A DNA stretch of 41,436 bases from a bacterium (GTDB lineage: Bacteria; Verrucomicrobiota; Verrucomicrobiia; Limisphaerales; J093). The stretch spans positions 1 to 41,436 of the forward strand of contig JAKANS010000031.1 in NCBI GenBank assembly GCA_021823625.1, in the 5' to 3' direction. Position numbers and translations under genes: made by a program. The first letter of the stretch is position 1; each line of letters begins with the position of its first letter. This document shows positions 8,031 through 16,926 of the stretch, piece after piece. The notes below the pieces were generated by a model. It saw nothing but the letters and a program-made list of their open reading frames with translations. It had not been told where the DNA came from and did no database searches.

Positions 8031-9320
8031 ATGAAAGAAATCCTGCCCCCCCTGCCGCCGATCCGGCGGAACGAGTTCGAAACCGTCCAGGCGCTGTTCC
8101 AGCAATACGTCGTGCCCAGCTACCGCCGCTTCGACGTCGCCTTCACTCGCGGGGCCGGCAGCGAACTCTGGGACGTGCACGGCAAGCGGTACCTCGATTT
8201 CGGCGGCGGCATCGCCGTCTGTTGCCTCGGCCACAGCCATCCCGAGGTGACCGAGGCGCTGGTCCAACAATCCCAACGGCTGGTGCACGTCTCCAACCTG
8301 TACTACCACGAACCACAGGGCCGGCTGGCGCAGGCGTTGGTGAAGTTGATCGGCCCCGGCAAGGTGTTTTTCGCCAACAGCGGCGGCGAGGCCAACGAAG
8401 GGCTGTACAAGCTCGCCCGCCGGTTCGGCCACGAGGAAGGCCGCTTCGAGATCCTCACCGCGCTGAACTCCTTTCATGGCCGCACGCTGGCCGGCATTGC
8501 CGCCACGGGTCAGGACAAGGTGAAGCAAGGCTTCGAGCCGATGGTCGCCGGTTTCCGGCACGTGCCTTTCAACGATCTGGCGGCCGTCCGCGACGCGCTC
8601 TCGCCCGCCACCGTGGCGGTGCTCATCGAAGGCATTCAGGGCGAAGGCGGCATCACACCCGCCACGCCGGAATACCTGCTCGGCCTGCGCCGGCTTTGCG
8701 ACGAAAAGAAGCTGCTGCTTCTCATGGACGGCGTGCAATGCGGCCATTTCCGGACCGGACGGTTCCAGAGTTTTCAGCGCTTGTTGGAAGGCGTGCCCGG
8801 CGGCGAGAAGTTTTTGCCGGACGCAATTTCAATGGCCAAATCACTCGGCGGCGGGTTCCCGATCGGCGCGTTTTGGGTCCGCGCGCCTTACGCCGATCTG
8901 CTCGGGCCGGGCACGCATGCCACCACTTACGGCGGCACGCCACTGGCTTGTGCCGTGGCCGGGCGCATCCTCGAAATCATCGAGCGGGATAAACTCGCGG
9001 ACAATGCCCGCGCGGTGGGAGAGATCCTGAAAAACGGATTGGAAGGTCTGGCAGCCAGATATCCGACGGTGGTCACGCGCGTGCGCGGGCTCGGTCTGAT
9101 GCTCGGCTTCGAACTGGCCCCGAAGGAGCAACTTCCCGCACTGGCCGGCAGCGACACCACGCCTGCGCTGGAATGCGTCAACCGCCTGCACGCGGCCGGG
9201 TTGCTCACCGTCCCCGCTGGAGCGCAAGTGGTCCGGCTCCTCCCGGCCCTGAACCTGACCAGCCGCGAGGCCACGGAAGGCCTGCAGATCATCGAAACAG
9301 TGGTGTCTGGCCTGGCCTGA
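8031..9320 (+). CDS. argD: Class III PLP aminotransferase, acetylornithine-transaminase type
   Basis: A 429-residue fold-type I, class III aminotransferase, most likely acetylornithine/succinylornithine transaminase of arginine synthesis. Visible marks are WDVHGKRYLDFGGGIAV near the start, the phosphate-binding FANSGGEANEG, SFHGRTLAG, the Schiff-base lysine K270 in AISMAKSLGGGFPIG, and THATTYGGTPLACAV. The Asp that pairs with the PLP ring nitrogen is D233, but the usual DEVQTGxGRTG reads DGVQCGHFRTGRFQS, so the near-invariant Glu is Gly and the segment is rearranged. I believe this is a lineage variant rather than a lesion, because the rest of the protein is intact. The symbol is by family; substrates of class III enzymes are hard to separate by sequence. 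Confidence 0.82.
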   Translation: MKEILPPLPPIRRNEFETVQALFQQYVVPSYRRFDVAFTRGAGSELWDVHGKRYLDFGGGIAVCCLGHSHPEVTEALVQQSQRLVHVSNLYYHEPQGRLAQALVKLIGPGKVFFANSGGEANEGLYKLARRFGHEEGRFEILTALNSFHGRTLAGIAATGQDKVKQGFEPMVAGFRHVPFNDLAAVRDALSPATVAVLIEGIQGEGGITPATPEYLLGLRRLCDEKKLLLLMDGVQCGHFRTGRFQSFQRLLEGVPGGEKFLPDAISMAKSLGGGFPIGAFWVRAPYADLLGPGTHATTYGGTPLACAVAGRILEIIERDKLADNARAVGEILKNGLEGLAARYPTVVTRVRGLGLMLGFELAPKEQLPALAGSDTTPALECVNRLHAAGLLTVPAGAQVVRLLPALNLTSREATEGLQIIETVVSGLA

Positions 9321-9735
9321 GCGGCTTCGCGGCGTCCAGGAATCGCGTCGCTGCTCGTTCTGGGCGAGAGCGTTTCGGGAGCATCCCGAGGTTCTCGGCG
9401 TATGAGACCCAGCGAGTTTCGGAGCGCCGGCTTGCAGCCGGCTTGAGACACAACTCACTGCCCCGCGGCCAGCTCAAGCGCAAAGCCGGCTGCAAGCCGG
9501 CGCTCCATCGACAACTTCGTGATGCACTGGCGTTTCGGGAGCCTGCTTTCGGACTGGCCTTTTGACCTGCACTTTGGCATCCTCCGTTCGTAGTCTGCAG
9601 CGGCTTGGGTAGCGCGTCGCCTTTCATCCCGGTGCGGGACCGGCCGAATCCGCACCTCAAGGGTAAACCGGATCCAATCGCCGGCGGCGCAGGCGCTGAA
9701 TGTCTGGCCATGTCGCTGCGTCCATCTCGCTAATT
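9321..9735. other. Intergenic region before the secretion operon
   Basis: These 415 bases hold no supported gene. The centre is filled by the composite palindromic repeat at 9370-9542. The last 190 bases, directly before the secretin gene, would have to contain its promoter, but I see no convincing -35/-10 pair. An ATG at 9700 would add 12 residues to the secretin. Confidence 0.5.
9370..9542. repeat. Palindromic element framed by 13-bp direct repeats
   Basis: Two 24-base arms (9421-9444 and 9483-9506) are exact inverted copies. Each contains GCCGGCTTGCAGCCGGC, itself a hairpin. They enclose 38 bases including CCCCGCGG. Outside them, GCGTTTCGGGAGC occurs at 9370-9382 and again at 9530-9542 in the same orientation. 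The arrangement looks like a REP/MITE-type element with either a long target duplication or its own terminal direct repeats. Confidence 0.65.
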
Positions 9736-11826
9736 ATGTGGAGTTTGTACGGAACTCGGTGGTGGCAGACGACCCTCGCTCTGGGGGTCGTGTTCGTGGC
9801 GGCCACCGCTTGCCGACGGTACGAAGAAGGCGCTGCCCCTGCCGCCAGCAATCCGGCCAAGACCGCGCCGGCCGCGACGACCAAGCCCGAAACCTACGCC
9901 GCCAAGCCGGAAGCGGCGCCCCAGGAGGCCAAGGAACCCAACATCGTTTACAGCGCCTACAACGACGACGCGGTCAAGGAAATCTTGAAACTCGCCAACG
10001 CCGGCCGCTGGGAGGACGCCGAAGCGCGCACCAAGGCGCTCATCGCCAAGGATCCGCAGGATGCCGCGGCGCAACGTCTGCTGGGCTGGGTGCAGAAACA
10101 GCGCGAGATTCAACGCAACAAGGCCTTGGAGGACCGCATCCGCGAGATCGACGCCAAGCACTCCGTCTTCAATCCGACCGTCAAGGATCTGCTCACCGAA
10201 AGCAAAGACCGCGGCCTGCCCCCGCGCAAAGATGTGCGCGACATGGTGGATCAGATCGAGGCCACGCCGTACATCCCGCCGAGCTTCGGGAAGACGAATC
10301 ACCTGGAGGGGATCGAGTTCGACAACGAGGCGCAACAGGGAGCGATGGCGAAAATCCTGGAAAAGCCGGTTTCGCTTCACCTCGACAACACCTCGCTCAA
10401 GGACATCATTTTTAACATTGGCCAGACCGAAGGCATCAACTTCGTCGCCGACCAATCACTCGCGGCGTTCCAGCAGAAACTCAGCATCAACATGGAGCGG
10501 GTGACCCTGTGGGAACTCCTTCGCTACATCGCCCGCAACCTGGACGTGCAGTTTCAGGTCGGCGACGAGTTGGTCTGGATCGTGGACGGCAAGGACCCAA
10601 AGAAGGCACTCGAAGAAACGCGGTTCTACAAGCTGCGCAAGCCCTTCATCCTCCCCGCCCGCTTCGGCCCCGACGAGGTGGTCCAAACCAAGGTGATTCA
10701 AAACAACATCCAGACCATCACCGAAAACCAGAAGCTCAACGCCTTCGTCAACGACCTGGCACCGCAAACCATCGCGCTCGAACGCGCGATCACGAACTTT
10801 TTCACCGGCAAACACATGCTCGACACCGAGCGCAACATCATCATCGCGCGTGGTACCCGCGAACAACTGGAGATCATGGACAAGATCGTCCAGGAGTTCG
10901 ACAAGGGCATCCAGCAGGTGCTGATCGAGGCGCGCTTCGTGACCGTCAGCGCGGCCGCCTTCATGCGGCTGGGCGCGGCTTGGGAGAGCGGCCGCACCCA
11001 GTTCGCGACGGAAAGCGAGACCGCCACCGCCAGCGCCTTGGGCATTCTCAACCCGGCGTTTGGCATCAGCGAAACGTTCACGAACGTGCTGGGCCGCTCG
11101 AGCCTCACCGCGACCCTCTCGCTACTGAACCAAAGCGGCGAGAGCCAGGTCCTCAGTGCGCCCCGCCTGACCGTGATCAACAACCTGCCCGCCACCATCA
11201 ACGACGGGAAGACCCAATACTATTACGAGCAATACCAGGTAAAATCGCAGATCCTGGAACGGCGCTCCTCCTCGGCGCTGGTGCCGTCCGGCACGCCCAC
11301 CAAGATCAACGCCGGCGCCAGCCTGGATGTGCTGGCCAGTGTGGGCGGCGATGGGCGCACCATTTTCCTGGCGCTGCATCCCAAGGTGAACTCGGACGTT
11401 CAGTTGGTGCCTTTCGCCACCATCACCGACAAGGACGACGCCGGGAACGTGGTGAGCTCTTTCGACATCAAGTTGCCCCAATACCGCACCCAGGAATTGT
11501 CCACCCGCGTGGCGGTGCGCTCCGGAGAAACCGTGGTCATGGGCGGAGTGCTCGAGCGCACGCAGACCACCTTTGTGGAATCGGTCCCGATCCTCGGCAG
11601 CCTGCCGATCATTGGTGCAGCCTTCCGCCGCCGCACTGAAATTGACCAACCGCGCTACCTGCTGGTGTTCGTCACCGCGACGCTCCTTTCGGAAAGCGGC
11701 GAGTACCTGATTTACGATGAGCCGGTGGAAAAGGGCCGCACCGCGTTACGCACCGCGGCGCCAACGGCTGCGACCAGCCCCACCGAGGTTCCCGCCGCTG
11801 CGCCTGCCCCCACGGCTGCTCACTAG
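9736..11826 (+). CDS. Secretin (GspD/PilQ-family outer-membrane channel), probable lipoprotein
   Basis: First gene of the secretion operon; it encodes the outer-membrane ring through which type II or type IV pilus systems pass their cargo. From the ATG at 9736 (696 residues) the N-terminus is a good lipoprotein signal: WSLYGTRWWQ, the hydrophobic stretch TTLALGVVFVAA, then TAC. An ATG at 9700 is possible but spoils that signal. A Pro/Ala-rich linker and a TPR-like helical stretch follow (NAGRWEDAEARTKALIAKDP). A short secretin N-domain lies at about 212-280 (SLHLDNTSLKDIIFNIG). The secretin core starts near 394 (VLIEARFVTVS), has LSAPRLTVINNLPATI, and ends with the hallmark near 593-633: VRSGETVVMGGVLERTQ, then VPILGSLPIIGAAFRRR. 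It is followed by the inner-membrane genes 12 bases downstream. Confidence 0.92.
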   Translation: MWSLYGTRWWQTTLALGVVFVAATACRRYEEGAAPAASNPAKTAPAATTKPETYAAKPEAAPQEAKEPNIVYSAYNDDAVKEILKLANAGRWEDAEARTKALIAKDPQDAAAQRLLGWVQKQREIQRNKALEDRIREIDAKHSVFNPTVKDLLTESKDRGLPPRKDVRDMVDQIEATPYIPPSFGKTNHLEGIEFDNEAQQGAMAKILEKPVSLHLDNTSLKDIIFNIGQTEGINFVADQSLAAFQQKLSINMERVTLWELLRYIARNLDVQFQVGDELVWIVDGKDPKKALEETRFYKLRKPFILPARFGPDEVVQTKVIQNNIQTITENQKLNAFVNDLAPQTIALERAITNFFTGKHMLDTERNIIIARGTREQLEIMDKIVQEFDKGIQQVLIEARFVTVSAAAFMRLGAAWESGRTQFATESETATASALGILNPAFGISETFTNVLGRSSLTATLSLLNQSGESQVLSAPRLTVINNLPATINDGKTQYYYEQYQVKSQILERRSSSALVPSGTPTKINAGASLDVLASVGGDGRTIFLALHPKVNSDVQLVPFATITDKDDAGNVVSSFDIKLPQYRTQELSTRVAVRSGETVVMGGVLERTQTTFVESVPILGSLPIIGAAFRRRTEIDQPRYLLVFVTATLLSESGEYLIYDEPVEKGRTALRTAAPTAATSPTEVPAAAPAPTAAH

Positions 11827-11838
11827 CCCTGCGCTTCA

Positions 11839-13668
11839 ATGCTTCTTCCGTCCGTTCCATGGTTGCACCGGGTCCTGCCCTTGTTGGGCCGCCGGTTCGT
11901 GGTCCTGGACCCGGGCAGTCGCTTCCTGAAAGTGCTGGTGGTGGACGCGGGTTGGGGTGCGCCGCGTGTGGTGCACTTTCAAACGCTGGATTTTTCGACC
12001 GCCGACCCACGCCACTTCGAAGAGGTGGACGCACAGTTGGAGGAACTGTTCGCCGCCGCCGGCCCGCACGAGCGCATTCTCGTCCTGCCCCAGTATCGAG
12101 CCATCGCCCAGGTGGTGGATCTGCCGCCCGCCAGTACCGCGGAAATGCAAAGCGCGCTCGCCCGCGAGGCGCGGCGGCTCAGCGGCCTGGACGAAGCCGC
12201 CCTCGCATTCGACGCCGTGCGGCTCAAGCCGTTCGGCCGGCTGGCGCATCCGCACTGGCTGACGCTCTGCAAACGCGCGGAACTGGATGGTTTGATCGGC
12301 CGGTTCGGGACGGTGCCGGAAGGCGTCGAAGCGGGCGTGGAACCGCCGCGCTTGGCCCAGATCACCACCAGCGGACAAGCGCTGTTCGCCGCGGCCCCGG
12401 CGCTCCTCCCGGCCGATGGGAACGGCGTGCTGGTGGATCTCCGCGCCAACAACAGCGTGGTCGCGATCGTCGCCCACGGCCAGGGCGTCTATACCACGAC
12501 CCTCCCGATCGGCTCCCGCCAGCTCAGCGAAGAACCGGCCGCGGCGGGAACCGACGCTGCCCCCGCCGCCGCGACCGCGGCTGCTCCCCCGACTGAGCCC
12601 CACCTGGCCGCCTCCCCGGCGATGCTGGAGAAATGGTACGGCGCCGTGCGGCTCTCGGTCGCGGAATGGATCGAAGACAATCCAGACGCCGGTCTGACCT
12701 TGCCCGGCCTCCCGGTGTTTGTCGGCGGCCTCGGCGCCAGTCAACCCGCCTTCCTGGAGTCCTTGAACCAGCGCGGGAATCTGCGGTTCGAGGCCTGGGA
12801 AGAGACCGCCACCCGGCATCAGCGCTGGCCCATGGCGGACTACTTGGTCGCTTACGGGGCCGCCCTCCAAACCCTGGCCGGTGGGCCGCGGGGAATTTCG
12901 TTGCTGCCCGAAGATCTGCGTCTCGGGCTGAAGCGCCGGCGCCTCGTGGCGGGGCTGGAGACGCTGAACGTGGTCTTGCTGGTCCTGGTGGGGCTGCTGC
13001 TCGCCCTCGGCATTAGGCAGAAGAAGGACCTGATGGAACGGAAGACCCAGCTCACCGAGCGCGCGCAGACGGCTCTGCAAACCGCCCGTTCCATCGACGC
13101 GCTCTATCGCCGGCTCAACCTGGATTACTGGCAAATCTATCCGGTTCTGTTGCGCCAGCAGCGAACGCTGGAAACCTTGCAGACCCTCGCCGCCATGCGG
13201 GCCGCGCGAACGAACGACGACTTCTGGTATGTGCTCTTCGCCGATGCCGCCAGCTACCAGGTCGGCCCCGCGGGAGCATCCGCCAGCCCGGTGACGAACG
13301 CCCCGCCAGTCGTCCGGCCGCTCACGACGGCGACGAATGCGGCGCCCGCGGTGTCACGCCGCGAATACATTCTGGAATTGTGCGTGCCCAGCGAAGGCGA
13401 GGCCTTGCGGCGCATCCTCAGCGACGTGGTTGCCAGCCTGAAGCGGAACGTGCTCTTCAGCCGCGTCGATTCGCTACCGCCGGAACGGAAACGCGATTGG
13501 GTCGATCCCAAGGTCGCCGTTTCCAACCGCGTCTTCGCCATCGCCATGGAGATTGCCGGGAAAGAGTTGCCCCGCCCCTTTCCCGAGATTTCCCGTGCGT
13601 CCCCAGGCAGCGACAACCGCCGTCCGGGCACGTTGCGGCTCGAACCGGAAGCCGATCCGGCCCGCTAA
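11839..13668 (+). CDS. PilM-PilN-like fusion (GspL-type inner-membrane platform protein)
   Basis: A 609-residue protein that joins the two parts expected of a GspL or of PilM plus PilN. Residues 15-350 resemble the actin-like ATPase fold of PilM/GspL: RRFVVLDPGSRFLKVLVV at the start, then LVDLRANNSVVAIV, with an Ala/Pro-rich insertion near 235-255. One membrane helix lies at about 375-394 (NVVLLVLVGLLLALGI). A coiled coil follows (KKDLMERKTQLTERAQTAL) and a periplasmic domain reaches the end, as in PilN. The gene starts 12 bases after the secretin stop and ends 6 bases before the GspM-like gene. It should couple the cytoplasmic ATPase to the periplasmic parts. Family assignment is by architecture and context rather than high-identity motifs. 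Confidence 0.8.
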   Translation: MLLPSVPWLHRVLPLLGRRFVVLDPGSRFLKVLVVDAGWGAPRVVHFQTLDFSTADPRHFEEVDAQLEELFAAAGPHERILVLPQYRAIAQVVDLPPASTAEMQSALAREARRLSGLDEAALAFDAVRLKPFGRLAHPHWLTLCKRAELDGLIGRFGTVPEGVEAGVEPPRLAQITTSGQALFAAAPALLPADGNGVLVDLRANNSVVAIVAHGQGVYTTTLPIGSRQLSEEPAAAGTDAAPAAATAAAPPTEPHLAASPAMLEKWYGAVRLSVAEWIEDNPDAGLTLPGLPVFVGGLGASQPAFLESLNQRGNLRFEAWEETATRHQRWPMADYLVAYGAALQTLAGGPRGISLLPEDLRLGLKRRRLVAGLETLNVVLLVLVGLLLALGIRQKKDLMERKTQLTERAQTALQTARSIDALYRRLNLDYWQIYPVLLRQQRTLETLQTLAAMRAARTNDDFWYVLFADAASYQVGPAGASASPVTNAPPVVRPLTTATNAAPAVSRREYILELCVPSEGEALRRILSDVVASLKRNVLFSRVDSLPPERKRDWVDPKVAVSNRVFAIAMEIAGKELPRPFPEISRASPGSDNRRPGTLRLEPEADPAR

Positions 13669-13674
13669 ACCTGC

Positions 13675-14553
13675 ATGGACGCGCCCACTCCCAAGCCTGG
13701 CCGCCGCTCGCGGTTGCCCGCCGTGACCCTCTTCGTGACGCTGGTCCTGGCCCTCACCTACGTGGCGGCCTACCAACCGCTCGCGCGGCGCGCGGAGTCG
13801 CTCGACAAATCGCTGCGCCTGGCGTGGGAGCAATTCGCCGCCACCAATCGGTCCAGCGAGGCCACGGCGGGGGTGAAGCTGGAGAATCTTGGCGCGCGCC
13901 TCAAGGCCCTGGACGCTTCCGCCGCCGATCTCGCCGCGCTGCGGCTGTTGATCGATCAACGTCTCGCGCTGCCGGCAGACGTCCGCGACCAGCTCCAGGC
14001 GCCTTTCCAACTCATCGACTTCGAGAACGAGCGACTGTTGCGCGCCGAAAGCCTGGCCGCCTTGGCCAAACAGCAGAAAGTTGTCTTCGAGCCCGGCGCC
14101 ACCAACGGCCTGCCCCAGTACCTCGGCGAGACCGGCGGATCCGCGTTGCTCTGGCCGCGCCTCTACTTCGCCACGCAGGTGCTGCTCCTGGCGGCCCACA
14201 CCCAGGTCGGCAGCGTGCGCGAGTTGACCCAGTTGCCGGACGTGGACCACCGGTCGGCGTTCGACGGCCACCGCGAGTTCCAGGAAATGCCGATGCGCAT
14301 CACACTCGTGGGCGACCTCGAGCCGGTCGGTCGGTTTCTGACGAGCCTGCCGTTGCGGGGAGCGGAACTCGAGGCGACGGGCCTGGCCACGGTCCTGACC
14401 AACAAACCCGCGCTGTTCATCGACCATTTGCTCACCCGCAAGGCCGCCCCGGACCGCCCCGGCGACGTGCTGGTGGAGGTGGAGGTCAGCGGGTTTGTGC
14501 CGCTGGCCGGGACCGTTTTGCAGACCAACAGCCCGGCGGAGTTGACGCGCTGA
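13675..14553 (+). CDS. GspM/PilO-like inner-membrane protein of the secretion operon
   Basis: A 292-residue bitopic protein: a short basic cytoplasmic start (KPGRRSRLP), one membrane helix at about 14-32 (VTLFVTLVLALTYVAAY), a coiled-coil stretch with LARRAESLDKSLRLAWEQF, and a periplasmic domain ending in LVEVEVSGFVPL. This layout is that of GspM and PilO, which share a ferredoxin-like periplasmic fold and pair with GspL or PilN. Sequence similarity in this family is low, so the call depends on topology and on its place between the PilM-PilN-like and GspC/PilP-like genes. It overlaps neither neighbour; one base separates its stop from the next ATG. Confidence 0.72.
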   Translation: MDAPTPKPGRRSRLPAVTLFVTLVLALTYVAAYQPLARRAESLDKSLRLAWEQFAATNRSSEATAGVKLENLGARLKALDASAADLAALRLLIDQRLALPADVRDQLQAPFQLIDFENERLLRAESLAALAKQQKVVFEPGATNGLPQYLGETGGSALLWPRLYFATQVLLLAAHTQVGSVRELTQLPDVDHRSAFDGHREFQEMPMRITLVGDLEPVGRFLTSLPLRGAELEATGLATVLTNKPALFIDHLLTRKAAPDRPGDVLVEVEVSGFVPLAGTVLQTNSPAELTR

Positions 14554-14554
14554 A

Positions 14555-15058
14555 ATGTCCTCGACACTCCAACGCCAGTTCTGGTTCGCGATCGCCACCT
14601 TGGCGGGGCTCGCGACGCTGTTGAGCCTCACGCTGCTCGGCCTGGGCGGGCGGGTGCCGGACCTGCGGCCGCTCGGCGGTGAGGGCCGCGTCACGCCCGA
14701 ATGGCCTTCCCCCGCCCAAGTGGGCGATTGGTTCAGCGTCGGGGAACTGGCGCGGGCGGTCCGCCAGACGAACGCGATCAATCCGTTTTTCACCCGGCAT
14801 TTCCAGCCGCCCCCACCGCCCAGCACCCGGCGCGTGACGCTGACTTACCAAGGCTCCCTGGAAAGTTCGGACGGCAAGGTGCGCGCCTTCGTGCTGGTCG
14901 ATACCAACACGCTGGCGCTCGCCGCCGGCGCCGTCGTGGTGGCCGACCACGCCGTCAAAAGCATCGCCCTGCGCACGCTGATTCTCACCAACGCCGCCGG
15001 CCAGACCAACGTGCTGGAATTCAGCGTCCCGAAACCCCTGGAAGTACCCATCAAGTGA
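14555..15058 (+). CDS. GspC/PilP-like inner-membrane protein
   Basis: A 167-residue protein with an N-terminal membrane helix at about 9-29 (FAIATLAGLATLLSLTLLGL), a Pro-rich linker (FQPPPPPSTRR), and a small beta-rich periplasmic domain (VTLTYQGSLESSDGKVRAFV, then LRTLILTN). This resembles the HR domain of GspC or the PilP domain, which dock onto secretin N-domains and so link inner and outer membrane. The TGA stop shares bases with the GTG start of the ATPase gene (GTGA), which indicates translational coupling. The residue NPFF before the linker is of the kind seen in GspC/PilP proteins. The call is supported mainly by operon position. Confidence 0.65.
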   Translation: MSSTLQRQFWFAIATLAGLATLLSLTLLGLGGRVPDLRPLGGEGRVTPEWPSPAQVGDWFSVGELARAVRQTNAINPFFTRHFQPPPPPSTRRVTLTYQGSLESSDGKVRAFVLVDTNTLALAAGAVVVADHAVKSIALRTLILTNAAGQTNVLEFSVPKPLEVPIK

Positions 15059-16815
15059 ACGCTCCGGAGCCAACAAAACGCGAAGTGGCCGACGTGCTGT
15101 TCGCCGCGGGCAAGCTGGATGCCGAGCAGTTGGAGCTGGTGCGCCGTCGTCAGCGCCGCCTGCGCACCTCGCAACACCAGGCCCTCCTCGAACTCGGTTT
15201 CGCCTCCGAAACCGATACCTACACAGCGCTGGCCGGTTTGCACGGGCTGGAGTTCGTGGACTTGTGCAACTTCACCTTCCCGCCCGGCCTGCCCGACGAA
15301 ACCAAACTGCCCGTCGCGGTCATCCACAATCACCACGTCCTGCCGGTCGCACTGGACGAGACGACGATCACGCTGGCGTTCATCGAGCCGCCGCGCCAGG
15401 CCGAGCTGGGCAACCTCCGCCTGTTGCTCAATCGCCAGGTCCGCCCGGTGCTCACCACGCCGAGTTGTTATCGCAACGTCATCCGCCAGTCCTTCGGCCT
15501 CGGCGCCGACACCATCCAGCGCATGGGCGAGGATCGCCCGGCCGCCGACAGCTCGGCTGACGTGGTGTTCAAGGTCGGCACCGGCGAGGATGAGGAAGCG
15601 GTCAACGCGGGCATCACCCGCTACGTGGACCAACTGCTGGCGGACGCGCTCCGGCTCGACGCGACCGACATCCACATCGAACCCTACCTTTCCAGGATCA
15701 AAATTCGCTATCGCGTGGACGGGATCATGCAGCCGGTCACCACGCCCGACAGCCTTCGCCAGGTTTATGGCGCGCTGGTGTCGCGCCTCAAGATCATGGC
15801 CGGCCTCAACATCGCCGAGAAGCGCCTCCCCCACGACGGCCGCATCTCGATGAAAACGGAGGGCGCCGAATACGACCTGCGCGTTTCGATCATCCCCAGC
15901 AAGCACGGCGAAGCCGTCTGCCTCCGCATCCTCGGCCGGCAGAGTCTCATGCTGGAACTGCGGGAGCTCGGCCTGGAGACGGACCAGGAAGCGCTGCTGC
16001 GCACCCTCACCCGCCTGCCGCAAGGCATGGTCCTGCTCACCGGCCCGACCGGCAGCGGCAAGACCACCACGCTTTACGCCGCGCTCGCCAACGCCAACGA
16101 CGAGGGCCGCAAAATCATCACCGTGGAGGACCCGATCGAGTACCAGCTCGAAGGCATCGTCCAGATCCAGGCCAAAGAGGAAATCGGGCTCACCTTCGCC
16201 GCCGGGTTGCGCTCGATCCTCCGCCACGATCCGGACGTGATTCTGATCGGCGAAATCCGCGACCGCGAAACCGCCGACATTGCCGTGCGGGCCGCGCAGA
16301 CGGGCCACCTGGTTTTCTCCACCTTGCATGCCAACGACAGCGTGAACGTGATCACGCGCCTGCTCGACATGGGCATCGACCCGTTCCCGCTGGGTTCCGC
16401 GCTGGTTTGCAGCATCGCCCAGCGATTGGCCCAGCGGATTTGCCGGCACTGCGGCGAGCCCGACGATGCGATCCCGGACGACCTCCGCGCCGAGATGGCC
16501 CGCCAGCTCGGCCTCGCGCCGGAGGAAGTCCGCGCCTTTCGCGGCCGTGGTTGTGTGGAGTGCAACGACAAGGGCACCCGCGGGCGCGTGGCGTTGTACG
16601 AGTTCTTCGTGATGAGTGAGGAAATGGCCGATCTGCTTGGCCCGAATCTGACCACCGGTCACCTGCGCTCCGCCGCGCGCCGACTGGGCTGGCGGTCGCT
16701 GCGCGATCAGGCCTGGAAGAAGGTCCAGCAAGGGTTGATCCCCGTCTCGGAAATCCAGCGCCTGACTTATCGGCTCCAGCAACCGGCGTCCCAGCCCTCG
16801 CCTGAGGGCCTGTAG
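15055..16815 (+). CDS. gspE: GspE/PilB-family secretion ATPase
   Basis: A 586-residue hexameric ATPase that powers type II secretion or pilus assembly from the cytoplasmic face. The first 150 residues are the GspE_N domain (LLELGFASETDTYTALAG). The motor carries DATDIHIEPY, the Walker A GPTGSGKTTTLYAAL, the Asp box TVEDPIEYQLEGI, the Walker B DPDVILIGEIRDRETADIA and the His box TGHLVFSTLHAND. The tetra-cysteine zinc site of GspE/PilB is present (CRHCG, then CVECNDKGTRGR). The GTG start at 15055 overlaps the preceding stop by four bases; the open frame continues upstream but only as a shadow of the previous gene. No GspF platform or pseudopilin gene follows; the operon ends here. Confidence 0.93.
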   Translation: MNAPEPTKREVADVLFAAGKLDAEQLELVRRRQRRLRTSQHQALLELGFASETDTYTALAGLHGLEFVDLCNFTFPPGLPDETKLPVAVIHNHHVLPVALDETTITLAFIEPPRQAELGNLRLLLNRQVRPVLTTPSCYRNVIRQSFGLGADTIQRMGEDRPAADSSADVVFKVGTGEDEEAVNAGITRYVDQLLADALRLDATDIHIEPYLSRIKIRYRVDGIMQPVTTPDSLRQVYGALVSRLKIMAGLNIAEKRLPHDGRISMKTEGAEYDLRVSIIPSKHGEAVCLRILGRQSLMLELRELGLETDQEALLRTLTRLPQGMVLLTGPTGSGKTTTLYAALANANDEGRKIITVEDPIEYQLEGIVQIQAKEEIGLTFAAGLRSILRHDPDVILIGEIRDRETADIAVRAAQTGHLVFSTLHANDSVNVITRLLDMGIDPFPLGSALVCSIAQRLAQRICRHCGEPDDAIPDDLRAEMARQLGLAPEEVRAFRGRGCVECNDKGTRGRVALYEFFVMSEEMADLLGPNLTTGHLRSAARRLGWRSLRDQAWKKVQQGLIPVSEIQRLTYRLQQPASQPSPEGL

Positions 16816-16926
16816 CCGCCGGCCAGGCGGTCGGACAGGACGGTGCTCGGCCGGCGGGATACGTCTTCCCTCGACCGCGCTCGACAACCGGCCGGCGCCC
16901 CGGTTCAATCGCCGCACGCCGCCGCC

